Part shown: one piece after another, positions 44,502 through 54,545 of the stretch | Layout: every line of letters starts with the position of its first letter | How positions within the stretch are numbered: position 1 is the first letter of the stretch | Assembly (NCBI GenBank): GCA_002435755.1 | Contig: DIYH01000007.1 | Coordinates: forward strand, 31,194 to 95,193 | Source: Flammeovirgaceae bacterium UBA6059 | GTDB lineage: Bacteria > Bacteroidota > Bacteroidia > Cytophagales > Cyclobacteriaceae | Direction: 5' to 3' | DNA: 64,000 bases | Position numbers and translations under genes: made by a program | The notes under the pieces: generated by a model | Told to the model about the DNA's origin: nothing | The model's database searches: none | What the model saw: the letters and a program-made list of their open reading frames with translations, nothing else

Positions 44502-46202
44502 ATGGAGAGCATTGGCCTGAGTACCATTGATTTTGTGATCATCATTGTATACCTGGTGGGAATCGTATGGTACGGTATCCGCAAGGGAAAACAAGAGAGT
44601 TCGGAAGAATACTTCCTGGCAGGCCGTGACATGACCTGGCCCATCGTCGGTATCTCACTGTTTGCCGCCAATATAGGCAGTAACACGCTGATCGGTCTTA
44701 CCTCAGATGCCTTCAATACCAACGTCGCGGTATACAACTATGAGTGGATGGCGGCTGTAGTATTGATCGTCTTTGCGATCTTCTTCCTACCGTTTTACCT
44801 GCGCTCCAAAGTATATACCATGCCCGAGTTTCTCGAGCGACGTTATGACGGTCGTACCCGGTTTTTGTTTTCCGGTATTACCATCGTTGGCAATGTGATC
44901 ATTGATACAGCTTCCGGTCTCTATGCCGGCAATCTTATCCTAAAGATCATTTTCCCTGAAGTTGAGTCATGGATCATCATTTCGTTCCTGGCATTTGCAG
45001 CAGCGGCATATACTATTCCGGGAGGTCTGTCATCAGTGGTACATACCGAAGTGATCCAGGCGGTATTGTTGATGTTTGGCTCATTTCTCGTTACCTATTT
45101 TGCCATGGACCAGGTAGGAGGTTGGTCAGGTATGATCGCTGGCCTGGACAGCATGAATACGGCTGGTCAGCTTGAAAAGTCATCAAACGAAGTGCTCAGC
45201 CTGGTGAGACCTATGAGCGATGAACATATGCCCTGGCTGGGACTTTTGCTTGGTGTGCCTTTGTTGGGCTTCTATTTCTGGGCCAATAACCAGTTTATGG
45301 TACAGCGCGTCCTATCGGCAAAAGACCTCAACCATGGTCGCTGGGGAGCTTTGTTTGCAGGTTTGCTCAAGCTACCTGTACTCTTCCTCATGGTGATCCC
45401 TGGTGTAGCGGCCATTGTGTTGTTTTCCGATTTGGATATCAGTTTCCTCAACTACACGATCCCTACCGCAAATGGGCCTCAGATCTGCGAAAATCTGGCT
45501 GACTGTCCGAATATGAGCTATCCTGTGTTGATCTACAAGTTACTACCTACCGGAATATTGGGCTTGGTGATCGCGGGTCTACTGGCGGCAATGTCTTCAA
45601 GTATTTCTGCCACGCTGAACTCAGCATCAACGCTGATCACGATGGATTTTACACAAAAGCTAAGACCTGATATGTCAAGTAAAGCCTTAGTGCGTGCCGG
45701 ACAGATCGCTACCGTAATACTTGTGATACTGGCGGCAGCCTGGGCGCCTATGATCGAGAGTTTCTCCTCACTATGGGTCTATCTACAGCAGATACTTGGA
45801 TTTATTGCACCACCTATTGTTGCAGCATTTGTAGTTGGACTATTCTACCCGAGGGCTAATGCCAATGGTGGTTTTTATAGCTTGGTTGGTGGGTACGCTT
45901 CGGTAGCAGTATTTATTATTTGGTCTTTCAACACCTACGGAGGTATCGACCATGGTGCAAATGGCATTCATTTCTTATACATCGTGCCAACGCTTTTCAT
46001 TTGGTGCTGCTTCCTCAATATTGTGATAAGCAATATGTCTGCAACTCCTCCGCTTGAGAAGACCGAAGGAATGATCTGGACTAAGGAAATCTATAATGCC
46101 GAGACAGCCGAATTGGAAGGCTTGCCTTGGTATGAAAACTATAGGACTTTGAGTGTCATTCTACTGATCCTTACTGCGATCATTGTGGTTTGGTTCTGGT
46201 AG
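44502..46202 (+). CDS. Sodium/sugar cotransporter, SGLT-like SSS family
   Basis: A 566-residue symporter of the SSS family in the SGLT branch. Diagnostic blocks are SSEEYFLAGRDMTWPIVGIS (about residues 30-49), ANIGSNTLIGLTSDAF, KVYTMPEFLERRYDGRTR (about 105-122), the central FYFWANNQFMVQRVLSAKDL (about 251-270) and AAMSSSISATLNSASTLITMD, which carries the sodium-site serines. About 14 helices can be counted. This branch usually carries glucose, galactose or related sugars or polyols with sodium. A LacI-type operator lies upstream. A 187-bp gap separates it from glpK, so both may be one transcript. Confidence 0.92.
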   Translation: MESIGLSTIDFVIIIVYLVGIVWYGIRKGKQESSEEYFLAGRDMTWPIVGISLFAANIGSNTLIGLTSDAFNTNVAVYNYEWMAAVVLIVFAIFFLPFYLRSKVYTMPEFLERRYDGRTRFLFSGITIVGNVIIDTASGLYAGNLILKIIFPEVESWIIISFLAFAAAAYTIPGGLSSVVHTEVIQAVLLMFGSFLVTYFAMDQVGGWSGMIAGLDSMNTAGQLEKSSNEVLSLVRPMSDEHMPWLGLLLGVPLLGFYFWANNQFMVQRVLSAKDLNHGRWGALFAGLLKLPVLFLMVIPGVAAIVLFSDLDISFLNYTIPTANGPQICENLADCPNMSYPVLIYKLLPTGILGLVIAGLLAAMSSSISATLNSASTLITMDFTQKLRPDMSSKALVRAGQIATVILVILAAAWAPMIESFSSLWVYLQQILGFIAPPIVAAFVVGLFYPRANANGGFYSLVGGYASVAVFIIWSFNTYGGIDHGANGIHFLYIVPTLFIWCCFLNIVISNMSATPPLEKTEGMIWTKEIYNAETAELEGLPWYENYRTLSVILLILTAIIVVWFW

Positions 46203-46389
46203 TTGTAAAACTTTTTTACAGGGGCTCTTGTCGACATAGCCCTTACCAAAATGTATTGAGGGTGGTTGGTTATGACACTGATCATCGAGTTTAGAGATTA
46301 AGATAAGCAGCACCCACCTCTACCCTGGAGTGAGGGATGTGTCCCTTTGAGGAGACTATGGGGGTGTGGAGAAACCTAAAACAGAAGTT

Positions 46390-47874
46390 ATGGCAGGCAA
46401 ATACATAGTAGCATTTGATCAGGGTACGACCAGCAGCAGGGCTGTACTCTTCAATGAAGAGGGCAATATTGTAGGGATAGACCAAAAGGAGTTCACTCAG
46501 ATTTTCCCAAAAGCGGGTTGGGTGGAGCATGATCCACAGGAGATCTGGAAGTCTCAGATGGATGTCTTTATCAACGTCCTCAAGACCAATCATGTCAAGC
46601 CGGAAGAGGTGGTCGCCATAGGCATTACCAACCAGAGAGAAACGGCTGTGGTCTGGGATAAGAATACTGGAGAGCCAGTTTTCAATGCCATAGTCTGGCA
46701 GGACAAGCGTACTTCAGGACTGTGCGATCAGTTGAAGGCGGAAGGTCTCGCGGATTATGTGAAGCAGACCTCTGGCTTGGTGATAGATTCTTACTTCTCA
46801 GCGACCAAGATCAATTGGATACTAGAGAATGTAGAAGGTGCCAAAGAACAAGCTGAAGCAGGTAATCTGCTGTTTGGTACAGTGGACTCATGGCTGATCT
46901 GGAACATGACAAAAGGTAAAGTGCATGTGACCGACTATACCAATGCATCCAGGACTATGATATTCGATATCAGTAAGCTGGAGTGGGATGTGAAGATGTT
47001 GGATCGATTAGGTATACCATCATCTATGCTTCCAGAAGTAAAGCCTTCCTCATATCACTACGGTGATCTGGAATTCCGAGGCACCAATATCCCAATCATG
47101 GGAATTGCCGGCGACCAACAAGCGGCACTATTTGGTCAGGCTTGCTTTGATCCTGGCACGGCTAAAAACACGTATGGCACTGGCTGCTTTATGTTGATGA
47201 ATACAGGTACAGACCTGCAGTATTCTAAAAACGGCTTATTGACCACCATGGCAGCTACAGCGGACGGTTCGGTCAAGTACGCATTGGAAGGAAGTATTTT
47301 CATAGCAGGTGCCGCGATCCAGTGGTTACGCGATTCTATGAAGATGCTCGATAGTGCGGCTGACTCGGAGTATTTTGCTGGTAAGGCGGGTGATTCGGAT
47401 GAAGTATATGTGGTGCCTGCTTTTGCGGGTTTGGGTGCTCCCTATTGGGACATGTACTCTCGAGGTGCCATCTTCGGACTGACCCGGGATTCTGGTAAGA
47501 ATCATATCATCAAAGCCACGCTCGAGTCACTGGCCTACCAGACCAAGGACGTACTATTGGCAATGCAGGAAGACTCAGGTATAGAGTTGACGACACTCAA
47601 GGTCGACGGTGGAGCATGTGCCAATAATCTCTTGATGCAATTCCAATCTGATATACTAGGCTCGAGCGTAGAGCGACCAGAAGTAATCGAATCGACTGCT
47701 ATGGGTGCAGCCTATTTAGCAGGCATCAAGGCTGGTCTTTGGGAGAAAGAAAATATCCTAAAAAACCGGGCCATCGATAGAACATTTACCCCACAGATCG
47801 ATGTTGCGAAGAGGACTGCTTTATACGCTGGTTGGAAGAAAGCAGTCGACCGAACACTTAACTGGCTTAGCTGA
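46390..47874 (+). CDS. glpK: Glycerol kinase
   Basis: A 494-residue FGGY kinase that phosphorylates glycerol to glycerol 3-phosphate. The N-terminal KYIVAFDQGTTSSRAVLF is the phosphate-binding strand. NQRETAVVWDKNTGEP and WQDKRTSGLCDQL shape the glycerol site. TLKVDGGACANNLLMQFQSD is the FGGY signature near the C-terminus. The ATG at 46390 is chosen because it starts directly before the conserved strand; a GTG 24 bp upstream in frame is an alternative. glpD follows after 9 bp. Confidence 0.96.
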   Translation: MAGKYIVAFDQGTTSSRAVLFNEEGNIVGIDQKEFTQIFPKAGWVEHDPQEIWKSQMDVFINVLKTNHVKPEEVVAIGITNQRETAVVWDKNTGEPVFNAIVWQDKRTSGLCDQLKAEGLADYVKQTSGLVIDSYFSATKINWILENVEGAKEQAEAGNLLFGTVDSWLIWNMTKGKVHVTDYTNASRTMIFDISKLEWDVKMLDRLGIPSSMLPEVKPSSYHYGDLEFRGTNIPIMGIAGDQQAALFGQACFDPGTAKNTYGTGCFMLMNTGTDLQYSKNGLLTTMAATADGSVKYALEGSIFIAGAAIQWLRDSMKMLDSAADSEYFAGKAGDSDEVYVVPAFAGLGAPYWDMYSRGAIFGLTRDSGKNHIIKATLESLAYQTKDVLLAMQEDSGIELTTLKVDGGACANNLLMQFQSDILGSSVERPEVIESTAMGAAYLAGIKAGLWEKENILKNRAIDRTFTPQIDVAKRTALYAGWKKAVDRTLNWLS

Positions 47875-47883
47875 CATAATTCA

Positions 47884-49536
47884 ATGGAAACGAACCTTTT
47901 TTCCTCACTTCGGAGGAATGAATTGATTGATAAACTAAAGTCCACTTCTTATGATCTAGTGGTCATTGGAGGTGGGATTACTGGATCTGGCATTGCGCTA
48001 GATGCGGCTTCTCGTGGCTTGAAAACAATGCTTATCGAGAAGAACGATTTTGCATCCGGCACAAGTAGCAAATCGACCAAACTGATCCATGGTGGATTGC
48101 GATATCTCAAGCAGTTTGAGATTGCGCTGGTGAGAGAGGTGGGTCGTGAACGTGCTATCGTGCACCGCCTTGCACCTCAACTGGTCAAGTCAGAGAAGAT
48201 GCTTCTACCGATGACTAAGGATGGTACTTTCGGCAAGTTGGCGACTAGCGTAGGCTTGATGGTCTATGATGTACTGGCTGGAGTTGAAAAGGCTGATCAG
48301 CGAAAGATGCTTTCTAAAGAGGAGACGATGAAGAAAGAGCCGTTACTTGATGAAAGTACTTTGGAAGGTGGTGGTATTTATGCTGAGTACAGGACAGATG
48401 ATGCACGGTTGACCGTCGAGGTGTTAAAAACGGCCGTCAACCACGGCGCAGATGCGATCAACTATACGGAAGGTATTGACTTCATTTATGATGGGGCGAA
48501 AGTCATCGGTATGAAATGCAAGGACTTACTGACGGATGAGGAATTTGAGGTAAGCTCAAAATATGTGGTGAGTGCAGCTGGCCCCTGGGTGGATACATTG
48601 CGAAAGAAGAACCACAGTTTCAAAGGCAAAAAGCTTCATCTCACCAAGGGTGTGCATATCGTAGTACCGCATGCGAAGCTGCCGGTTAAGCAGTCTTTGT
48701 ACTTCGACGTGCCCGATGGACGCATGATCTTCGCTATCCCACGCGACAAGGTCACTTATGTAGGGACTACTGATACTGACTATACTGGAGATCTAAATGA
48801 TGTTCGTTCTGATGCTGCTGATGTGCAGTATCTCCTTGATGCGACGAACAGCACTTTCCCGAGCGTCAACCTGACGATTGATGATGTTGAGTCAAGCTGG
48901 GCCGGTTTGCGACCTCTGATCGAGGAGGAGGGCAAGTCTGCTTCCGAGCTATCGCGAAAGGATGAGATTTTCGTTTCAGACACTGGCTTGATTTCCATTG
49001 CCGGGGGTAAGCTCACAGGTTACCGCAAGATGTCTGAGCGCATCTTAGATCTCCTATCGGAAAAATTTGAAGCTGACTACCAGACCAAAGTCAAGAAGGG
49101 CAATACAGATCAAATCGTTCTGTCAGGAGGGCCATTCGATGGACCAAAAGAAGTAAAGAAGTATGCTAAGGAATTGTCGAGGCGGTTGGAAGAGTATGGC
49201 ATAGAGCCTTATTACGGTCAATACTTAGTGTCAAACTATGGTAAACAGAGCAGTTTGATCTTGGATAAGATGGCTGATCTCAACGACAAGAAACCTTTGG
49301 TTCGATTGGCGCGAGCCGAGCTCTGGTACACGGTGAATTATGAAATGGTGCATACTGCACTAGACTTTTTTAATAGAAGAACTGGTAGACTCTACTTCAA
49401 CCTTCCCACCATTGAGCCTCTTATCAAGCCCATTATGAAAGACCTTAAGGGGTACTTCGGATGGAAACGAAAGCGTACCAAGTGGGAAAAAGAAGAGCTG
49501 GAGAAAAGCCTTCAACTGGCAGCCAACTTTGAATAG
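47884..49536 (+). CDS. glpD: Aerobic glycerol-3-phosphate dehydrogenase
   Basis: A 550-residue FAD enzyme that oxidises glycerol 3-phosphate to dihydroxyacetone phosphate and passes electrons to quinone at the inner membrane. The FAD-binding motif is VVIGGGITGSGIALDAA (about residues 26-42), and SGTSSKSTKLIHGGLRYL (about 58-76) is the GlpD family motif. It lies 9 bp after glpK in the usual glpKD order. The downstream 289-bp gap carries a dispersed repeat. Confidence 0.95.
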   Translation: METNLFSSLRRNELIDKLKSTSYDLVVIGGGITGSGIALDAASRGLKTMLIEKNDFASGTSSKSTKLIHGGLRYLKQFEIALVREVGRERAIVHRLAPQLVKSEKMLLPMTKDGTFGKLATSVGLMVYDVLAGVEKADQRKMLSKEETMKKEPLLDESTLEGGGIYAEYRTDDARLTVEVLKTAVNHGADAINYTEGIDFIYDGAKVIGMKCKDLLTDEEFEVSSKYVVSAAGPWVDTLRKKNHSFKGKKLHLTKGVHIVVPHAKLPVKQSLYFDVPDGRMIFAIPRDKVTYVGTTDTDYTGDLNDVRSDAADVQYLLDATNSTFPSVNLTIDDVESSWAGLRPLIEEEGKSASELSRKDEIFVSDTGLISIAGGKLTGYRKMSERILDLLSEKFEADYQTKVKKGNTDQIVLSGGPFDGPKEVKKYAKELSRRLEEYGIEPYYGQYLVSNYGKQSSLILDKMADLNDKKPLVRLARAELWYTVNYEMVHTALDFFNRRTGRLYFNLPTIEPLIKPIMKDLKGYFGWKRKRTKWEKEELEKSLQLAANFE

Positions 49537-49581
49537 ATACTATTAATAAATGGGATGGACGAATTTTTCACCAATAAGGAG

Positions 49582-49686
49582 GGTTGGCTTGAAGATTTAG
49601 CGGGGTGCGCGCCAGGCATCAGCGCTGAAGCATTAAATCTTCTTGATTTTTTTGGTTCGTTTTTTCATCAAGGAAAAAATGAACGA
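49582..49686 (+). repeat. Dispersed hairpin-bearing repeat, copy between glpD and the amylosucrase gene
   Basis: Closely related to 59925-60044: both contain GA(A/G)(A/G)ATTTAGCGGGGTG, then GCATTAAATCTT, then a T-rich and A-rich pair that can form a hairpin (TTCGTTTTTT / AAAAAATGAA). In one shared frame both would encode ...LAGC...ALNL...DFF(G/A)SF...Q.KNE. A 92-codon frame at 49555-49833 crosses it, but I consider the element, not a protein gene, the better explanation. Confidence 0.65.
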
Positions 49687-49825
49687 ATGTCAGTTCTTTC
49701 CGCATTAAAGAATGTTTCAGTTGATTTCATTGGCGTTTGGCTAAATGGGGTTTTACTGATCATTATGAATATTTTCGATTCTTGTCATCGATTAGTATTT
49801 AACAACACAAATTCTCTCGTAAGCA

Positions 49826-51757
49826 TTGTATAATCCGCATTCACAGGCGTTACTTGTTGATCACTTTTTCAACAAGCCGAAACTTGATATTCACTTCCAA
49901 ACCCGACTGGCTACAAATCTCAGCGCCATTAGAGATCGGTTTGTGCGACTGTATGGTGAGCGTGAAGATTTGGATGACCATCTCGGACGCCTTATTGATG
50001 TGATGTCAAAAGCTTATGAATCACGTGATAAGGCCTTAAAGAAATCTGACTTTCAGCGAGAGCGGAATCCTGATTGGTTTTTGAGCGAGCAGATTGCCGG
50101 TATGATGTTTTATGTGGATCGCTTTTGTGGTGATCTCCCTATGCTAAGGAAGAAGTTGGATTACTTCGAAGAGCTCGGTATCAACTTACTGCATATCATG
50201 CCAGTGCTCGAGTCGCCTGAGGGTAGGAGTGACGGTGGATATGCGGTTTCTGACTACCGTAAAGTAGATGCCAAGTTCGGCACCATGGAGGATGTGCAAG
50301 GTCTTGCTAGAGATCTTCACCGCAAAGGGATGTATCTGATGTTCGACATGGTGATCAACCATACGTCTGAAGATCATGAGTGGGCGAAAAAAGCCAAAGC
50401 AGGGGATAAGACTTACCAGGACTACTACTATTGCTACGATAGTCGAAATATCCCTGATCAATTCGAGCAGTCCCTTCCACAAGTTTTTCCGGATACGGCA
50501 CCAGGCAACTTCACCTATCATGAAGACATGCGCAAGTGGGTGATGACCGTGTTCAATAATTATCAGTGGGATCTCAACTACACGAATCCAACGGTCCTTA
50601 TTGAGATGATTGATGTCTTGCTATTTATTGCCAATCAGGGCATTGACATCATACGGCTGGATGCACTGGCATTCATGTGGAAACGGGTAGGTACTGACAG
50701 CCAAAATCTGGAAGAAGCGCATATCCTAGTGCAAATCATGAAGGCCTGTATGCAGGTCGTAGCACCGGGCACAATCTTTCTCGCAGAAGCCATTGTAGCA
50801 CCTCACCACATTGTGAGATACTTTGGCAATGGTCGGTCAGTCAGCAATGAATGTGACATAGCCTACAATGCGACATTAATGACGCTTCTTTGGGATACCG
50901 TTGCAACTAAGAGTAACAAGCTGTTAACGAATTCTTTGCATCAAATTCCCAAGAAACCTGAAGGTACGACTTGGCTCAATTATATCAGATGCCATGACGA
51001 TATCGGTTTAGGATACGAAGATCACCACGCGCAGCAAGTGGGCTATGACGGCCGGGCGCACCGAAGCTTTTTGACCGATTTCCTAACGGGAAAAATAGAT
51101 TGGTCTTTCTCTAGGGGGATGCCATTCATGGAGGACAAAAGCAACGGCACAGCGCGGATCAGCGGATCGTTGGCTTCACTTGCTGGTCTGGAAAGGGCTA
51201 TCCAAGAGAATGATGAGTATGCACGAGAATTAGCGATCAGAAGAATCATCTTGTTGCATAGCATCATTATATCCTATGGTGGCATACCTCTCTTATATTC
51301 AGGTGATGAGGTTGCCGCGCTTAATGATTATTCATTCCAGTCGCATAAAGATCATAAATCAGATAATCGTTGGGTGCACAGACCCAAAATGAATTGGGAG
51401 GAGGCTAAGCTGCGCCATGAAGAAGGGACTGCTGAAAATCGGGTATTCCATGCGACGAAAGTGCTTTTAGCGATCAGAAAGCAATCTCCTGAATTTGCAG
51501 ATCAGAACAATTGCTATTTAGTAGATGCGCATAACGATCACTTGCTCGGATATATGAGGCAAAATGATTCTGGTAAGACATTCGTGATAGCGAATCTCAA
51601 TGATCATCCAGAGCGAATTTATTTCGACTTAATGATCCAACTAGGATTCGACATGCGTGCTGGAGTACGCGATAAAGTGCGTGACAAAACAATTGATTTT
51701 TCAAACTACGAACTCAAGCTTGAACCCTATGAGTTCTACTGGATAAAACAACAATAA
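49826..51757 (+). CDS. Amylosucrase-like GH13 enzyme (GH13_4)
   Basis: A 643-residue glucansucrase-type enzyme with the length and full-length pattern of amylosucrase. The nucleophile is D279 (GIDIIRLDALAFMWK), the acid/base E321 (FLAEAIVAP) and the third acid D391 (RCHDDIG). The helical N-domain typical of amylosucrase (about residues 1-90) is present. Amylosucrase makes an alpha-1,4-glucan from sucrose and releases fructose; relatives hydrolyse sucrose or act on other glucosides. The start is a TTG at 49826, since a stop codon lies 3 bp before it in frame and the next ATG would remove conserved sequence. The alpha-glucosidase gene starts 1 bp after the stop. Confidence 0.88.
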   Translation: MYNPHSQALLVDHFFNKPKLDIHFQTRLATNLSAIRDRFVRLYGEREDLDDHLGRLIDVMSKAYESRDKALKKSDFQRERNPDWFLSEQIAGMMFYVDRFCGDLPMLRKKLDYFEELGINLLHIMPVLESPEGRSDGGYAVSDYRKVDAKFGTMEDVQGLARDLHRKGMYLMFDMVINHTSEDHEWAKKAKAGDKTYQDYYYCYDSRNIPDQFEQSLPQVFPDTAPGNFTYHEDMRKWVMTVFNNYQWDLNYTNPTVLIEMIDVLLFIANQGIDIIRLDALAFMWKRVGTDSQNLEEAHILVQIMKACMQVVAPGTIFLAEAIVAPHHIVRYFGNGRSVSNECDIAYNATLMTLLWDTVATKSNKLLTNSLHQIPKKPEGTTWLNYIRCHDDIGLGYEDHHAQQVGYDGRAHRSFLTDFLTGKIDWSFSRGMPFMEDKSNGTARISGSLASLAGLERAIQENDEYARELAIRRIILLHSIIISYGGIPLLYSGDEVAALNDYSFQSHKDHKSDNRWVHRPKMNWEEAKLRHEEGTAENRVFHATKVLLAIRKQSPEFADQNNCYLVDAHNDHLLGYMRQNDSGKTFVIANLNDHPERIYFDLMIQLGFDMRAGVRDKVRDKTIDFSNYELKLEPYEFYWIKQQ

Positions 51758-51758
51758 G

Positions 51759-53429
51759 ATGAAGCGAACTTGGTGGAAAGAAGGGGTGATTTATCAGGTT
51801 TACCCCAGAAGCTTTAATGATAGTAATGGGGATGGTATTGGTGATGTTCCTGGCGTAATCGAAAAGCTCGATTATATCAAGAGCCTGGGGATCGATATCA
51901 TTTGGCTTTGCCCTGTCTACAAATCACCAAATGATGATAATGGCTATGATATTGCCGACTACTACAATATCATGGACGAGTTCGGAACCATGGAAGATTT
52001 TGATCGATTACTTGCCGGAGTTCATGAGCGTGGGATGAAGTTGATCATGGACTTGGTAGTCAATCACACTTCGGACGAGAATGCGTGGTTTGTAGAGTCC
52101 CGAACTTCAAGAAATAACCCGAAACGCGACTACTACATCTGGAAGGATGGTAAGAATGGAGGTCCACCCAACAATTGGCAGTCTTTCTTTGGAGGAGATG
52201 CCTGGGCATACGATGAGCAGACACATCAATATTACTTGAGGCTCTTTACCAAAAAACAGCCGGACCTCAATTGGGAGAATGAGGCCATGCGCAAAGATGT
52301 CCATACCATGATGCGTTATTGGATGGACAAAGGCATTGACGGCTTTCGCATGGATGTAATATCCCTCTTATCCAAACGAAATTTCGAGGATACCAACTTC
52401 TTAGGGTTTAATGAGACCATCGAGCATGTATATGCCAATGGCCCTAAGATCCACGATTACTTGCAAGAAATGCATCGGGAGGTTCTCGCCGATCATGATG
52501 TAATGACTGTTGGTGAAGGCCCAGGGATTTCTCTCCAGCAAGGGCTGAATTATGTGCATGAAGATCGCAATGAGCTCAGTATGATTTTTCATTTCGATCA
52601 TATGTTCATAGATCATGGGCCTGGAGGCAAGTTTGACCCTGTTAAATATGACTTGGTACACTTCAAGGAGATTTTTGCGCAGTGGGACAAATTGATGGTC
52701 AAAGGTGGTTGGTCGAGCCTATTCCTGGGTAATCATGACTTCCCAAGAATGGTATCAAGATTTGGGAATGACAATGACTATCACGCTGAATCGGCCAAGG
52801 CACTCGCTTTGATGCTTCTTACGATGCGTGGTACTCCCTATATCTATCAGGGCGATGAGATTGGCATGACCAATATTGCTTTCGATGATATCACTGATTA
52901 TCGTGACATAGAGACGCACAATGTCTATCGCTCGATCAAAGAGCAAAATGGAGATTTGGACAAATTAATGGCCGCAATTCATTGGCAGGGCCGAGACAAT
53001 GCCCGTACACCAGTACAGTGGGATGCCAGCGCGAATGGTGGGTTTACTACTGGTGACCCATGGATCAAAGTCAATTCAAATTACTCCGATATCAACGTTG
53101 CACTTCAGGAGCATGACGAAGATTCTATTCTCAACTTTTACCGTCAAGCCGTTGCATGTCGGAAGACCCACGGAGAATTGGTCTATGCAGACTTTGAAGT
53201 AATTGATGTACTGAATCCAAGGGTATTTGCCTATTGGCGCAGATCCGATGAGGCCAAGTATCTTGTACTTATCAACTTTACGGAAGATACACTTCCATTT
53301 GCGGTAGCTGAACTCGACCAAGGAGAAACTATGGAAATGCTACTTGCCAACTACGCTTCTCCTACGACGTTGGTCGATGGCCGATTTGAATTGAAACCTT
53401 GGGAAGCTGTCCTCTATCAGATTAATTGA
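51759..53429 (+). CDS. Alpha-glucosidase, GH13 oligo-1,6-glucosidase type
   Basis: A 556-residue cytoplasmic GH13 enzyme. The nucleophile is D199 (GFRMDVI), the acid/base E253 (VGEGPGI) and the third acid D327 (LGNHDFPR). Region V reads QPDLN, which marks the oligo-1,6-glucosidase subfamily. The residue after the nucleophile is Val200; in this subfamily Val there goes with preference for bonds other than alpha-1,4 (isomaltose type, trehalose-6-phosphate type and similar). It is coupled to the amylosucrase gene with a 1-bp gap. Substrate could be a short alpha-glucoside or glucosylglycerol; this is inference. Confidence 0.9.
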   Translation: MKRTWWKEGVIYQVYPRSFNDSNGDGIGDVPGVIEKLDYIKSLGIDIIWLCPVYKSPNDDNGYDIADYYNIMDEFGTMEDFDRLLAGVHERGMKLIMDLVVNHTSDENAWFVESRTSRNNPKRDYYIWKDGKNGGPPNNWQSFFGGDAWAYDEQTHQYYLRLFTKKQPDLNWENEAMRKDVHTMMRYWMDKGIDGFRMDVISLLSKRNFEDTNFLGFNETIEHVYANGPKIHDYLQEMHREVLADHDVMTVGEGPGISLQQGLNYVHEDRNELSMIFHFDHMFIDHGPGGKFDPVKYDLVHFKEIFAQWDKLMVKGGWSSLFLGNHDFPRMVSRFGNDNDYHAESAKALALMLLTMRGTPYIYQGDEIGMTNIAFDDITDYRDIETHNVYRSIKEQNGDLDKLMAAIHWQGRDNARTPVQWDASANGGFTTGDPWIKVNSNYSDINVALQEHDEDSILNFYRQAVACRKTHGELVYADFEVIDVLNPRVFAYWRRSDEAKYLVLINFTEDTLPFAVAELDQGETMEMLLANYASPTTLVDGRFELKPWEAVLYQIN

Positions 53430-53512
53430 TGTCGGCTTGATTCACTGCTCACCAATATTGTATATTACGATAGTGGCAAACCAACAATCATCAATCTAAA
53501 TCAGACTAACCT

Positions 53513-54421
53513 ATGGCAATTTGGGGTATAGACCTTGGGGGCACCAAAATCGAAGGTGCAGTACTTGAGAGTGCAAACTTACCTGATGTACTAATTCGTC
53601 AAAGAATATCTACAGAAGGCGATCAGGGTTACGAACATGTGTTGGGTCAAATCAAGAAACTCGTTCAGATTCTTGAAAGTGAGGTAGGGCACTACCCTGA
53701 AAAAATTGGGATAGGTACACCGGGCTCAACAGATCCCCAAACAGGCCTACTCAAAAACTGTAATTCCCAACATCTCAATGGACGCCCATTTAAAGATGAC
53801 ATTGAAAAGGTGTTGGGCATTCAAGTGGCATTGGCCAATGATGCTAACTGTTTCGCATTAGCAGAAGCCAGAATGGGTATTGTGCAGGATATACAGCCTG
53901 ATGCCGAAGTAGTTTTCGGAGTGATTATGGGTACTGGTGTAGGTGGAGGACTGGTTGTCAATGGGAAGGTGCTCAACGGGCGACAAGGCATAGGAGGTGA
54001 GTGGGGACATAGTTTCCTCGATGAGTCAGGCGGAGAATGCTATTGCGGTGATGTCGGCTGTGTGGAGACCATATTGTCCGGACCAGCATTACAGCGATAT
54101 TATCAAAGCATCAGTGGTGTTGAGATTTCTCTTAAAGAGATATATCACAGATACAACGATGGCCGAAGTGATGATTTTGCGGTCAAGACCATGCACAGGT
54201 TGACGCATTTCTTTGGTCTAGGTATAGGTAACCTCGTTAACATTATTGACCCTGATGTGATCGTGATTGGTGGTGGAGTTGGGAATATAGATCTACTCTA
54301 TACCGATGGTTTAGCAGAGGTTAGAAAGCATGTGTTCAACCCAACCTTCGATACACCTATCGTAAAACCCAAGCTCGGGGATAGTGCTGGCGTTTTCGGA
54401 GCAGCCTTCCTTGTAGCCTAG
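53513..54421 (+). CDS. ROK-family sugar kinase (fructokinase/glucokinase type)
   Basis: A 302-residue sugar kinase of the ROK family without a DNA-binding domain. The ATP motif is IWGIDLGGTKIEGAVLE at the N-terminus. The sugar site includes NDANCFALAEA. The zinc motif is CYCGDVGCVETILSGPAL (about residues 179-196). It would phosphorylate hexose released by the GH13 enzymes encoded upstream: fructose or glucose. It lies 83 bp after the alpha-glucosidase gene. Confidence 0.9.
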   Translation: MAIWGIDLGGTKIEGAVLESANLPDVLIRQRISTEGDQGYEHVLGQIKKLVQILESEVGHYPEKIGIGTPGSTDPQTGLLKNCNSQHLNGRPFKDDIEKVLGIQVALANDANCFALAEARMGIVQDIQPDAEVVFGVIMGTGVGGGLVVNGKVLNGRQGIGGEWGHSFLDESGGECYCGDVGCVETILSGPALQRYYQSISGVEISLKEIYHRYNDGRSDDFAVKTMHRLTHFFGLGIGNLVNIIDPDVIVIGGGVGNIDLLYTDGLAEVRKHVFNPTFDTPIVKPKLGDSAGVFGAAFLVA

Positions 54422-54482
54422 AGATCTAGTAGCCCGTCGGCCGTGTCAAGCAAATAATACTTCTTAGCCATGTCACCAGCCA

Positions 54483-54545
54483 CTACTATGTACCCTCTAC
54501 TTTGTACCTAATACCCTGTACCTAGTACTATGGACTTTGTACTAA
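54483..54545. repeat. Heptamer-periodic intergenic repeat (nTACnnT type)
   Basis: The stretch divides into nine units of seven bases: CTACTAT, GTACCCT, CTACTTT, GTACCTA, ATACCCT, GTACCTA, GTACTAT, GGACTTT, GTACTAA. TAC is present in eight of nine units at the same phase. It lies between the ends of the ROK kinase gene and the convergent LEA-like gene, touching the latter's last codon. It has no coding potential of its own. A different heptamer repeat occurs at 56804-56845. Confidence 0.75.

Noticed and set aside
49555..49833. 92-codon reading frame between glpD and the amylosucrase gene
   Set aside because: It crosses a repeat whose other copy has no start codon in the same frame, and it overlaps the amylosucrase start. 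I call the element a repeat.
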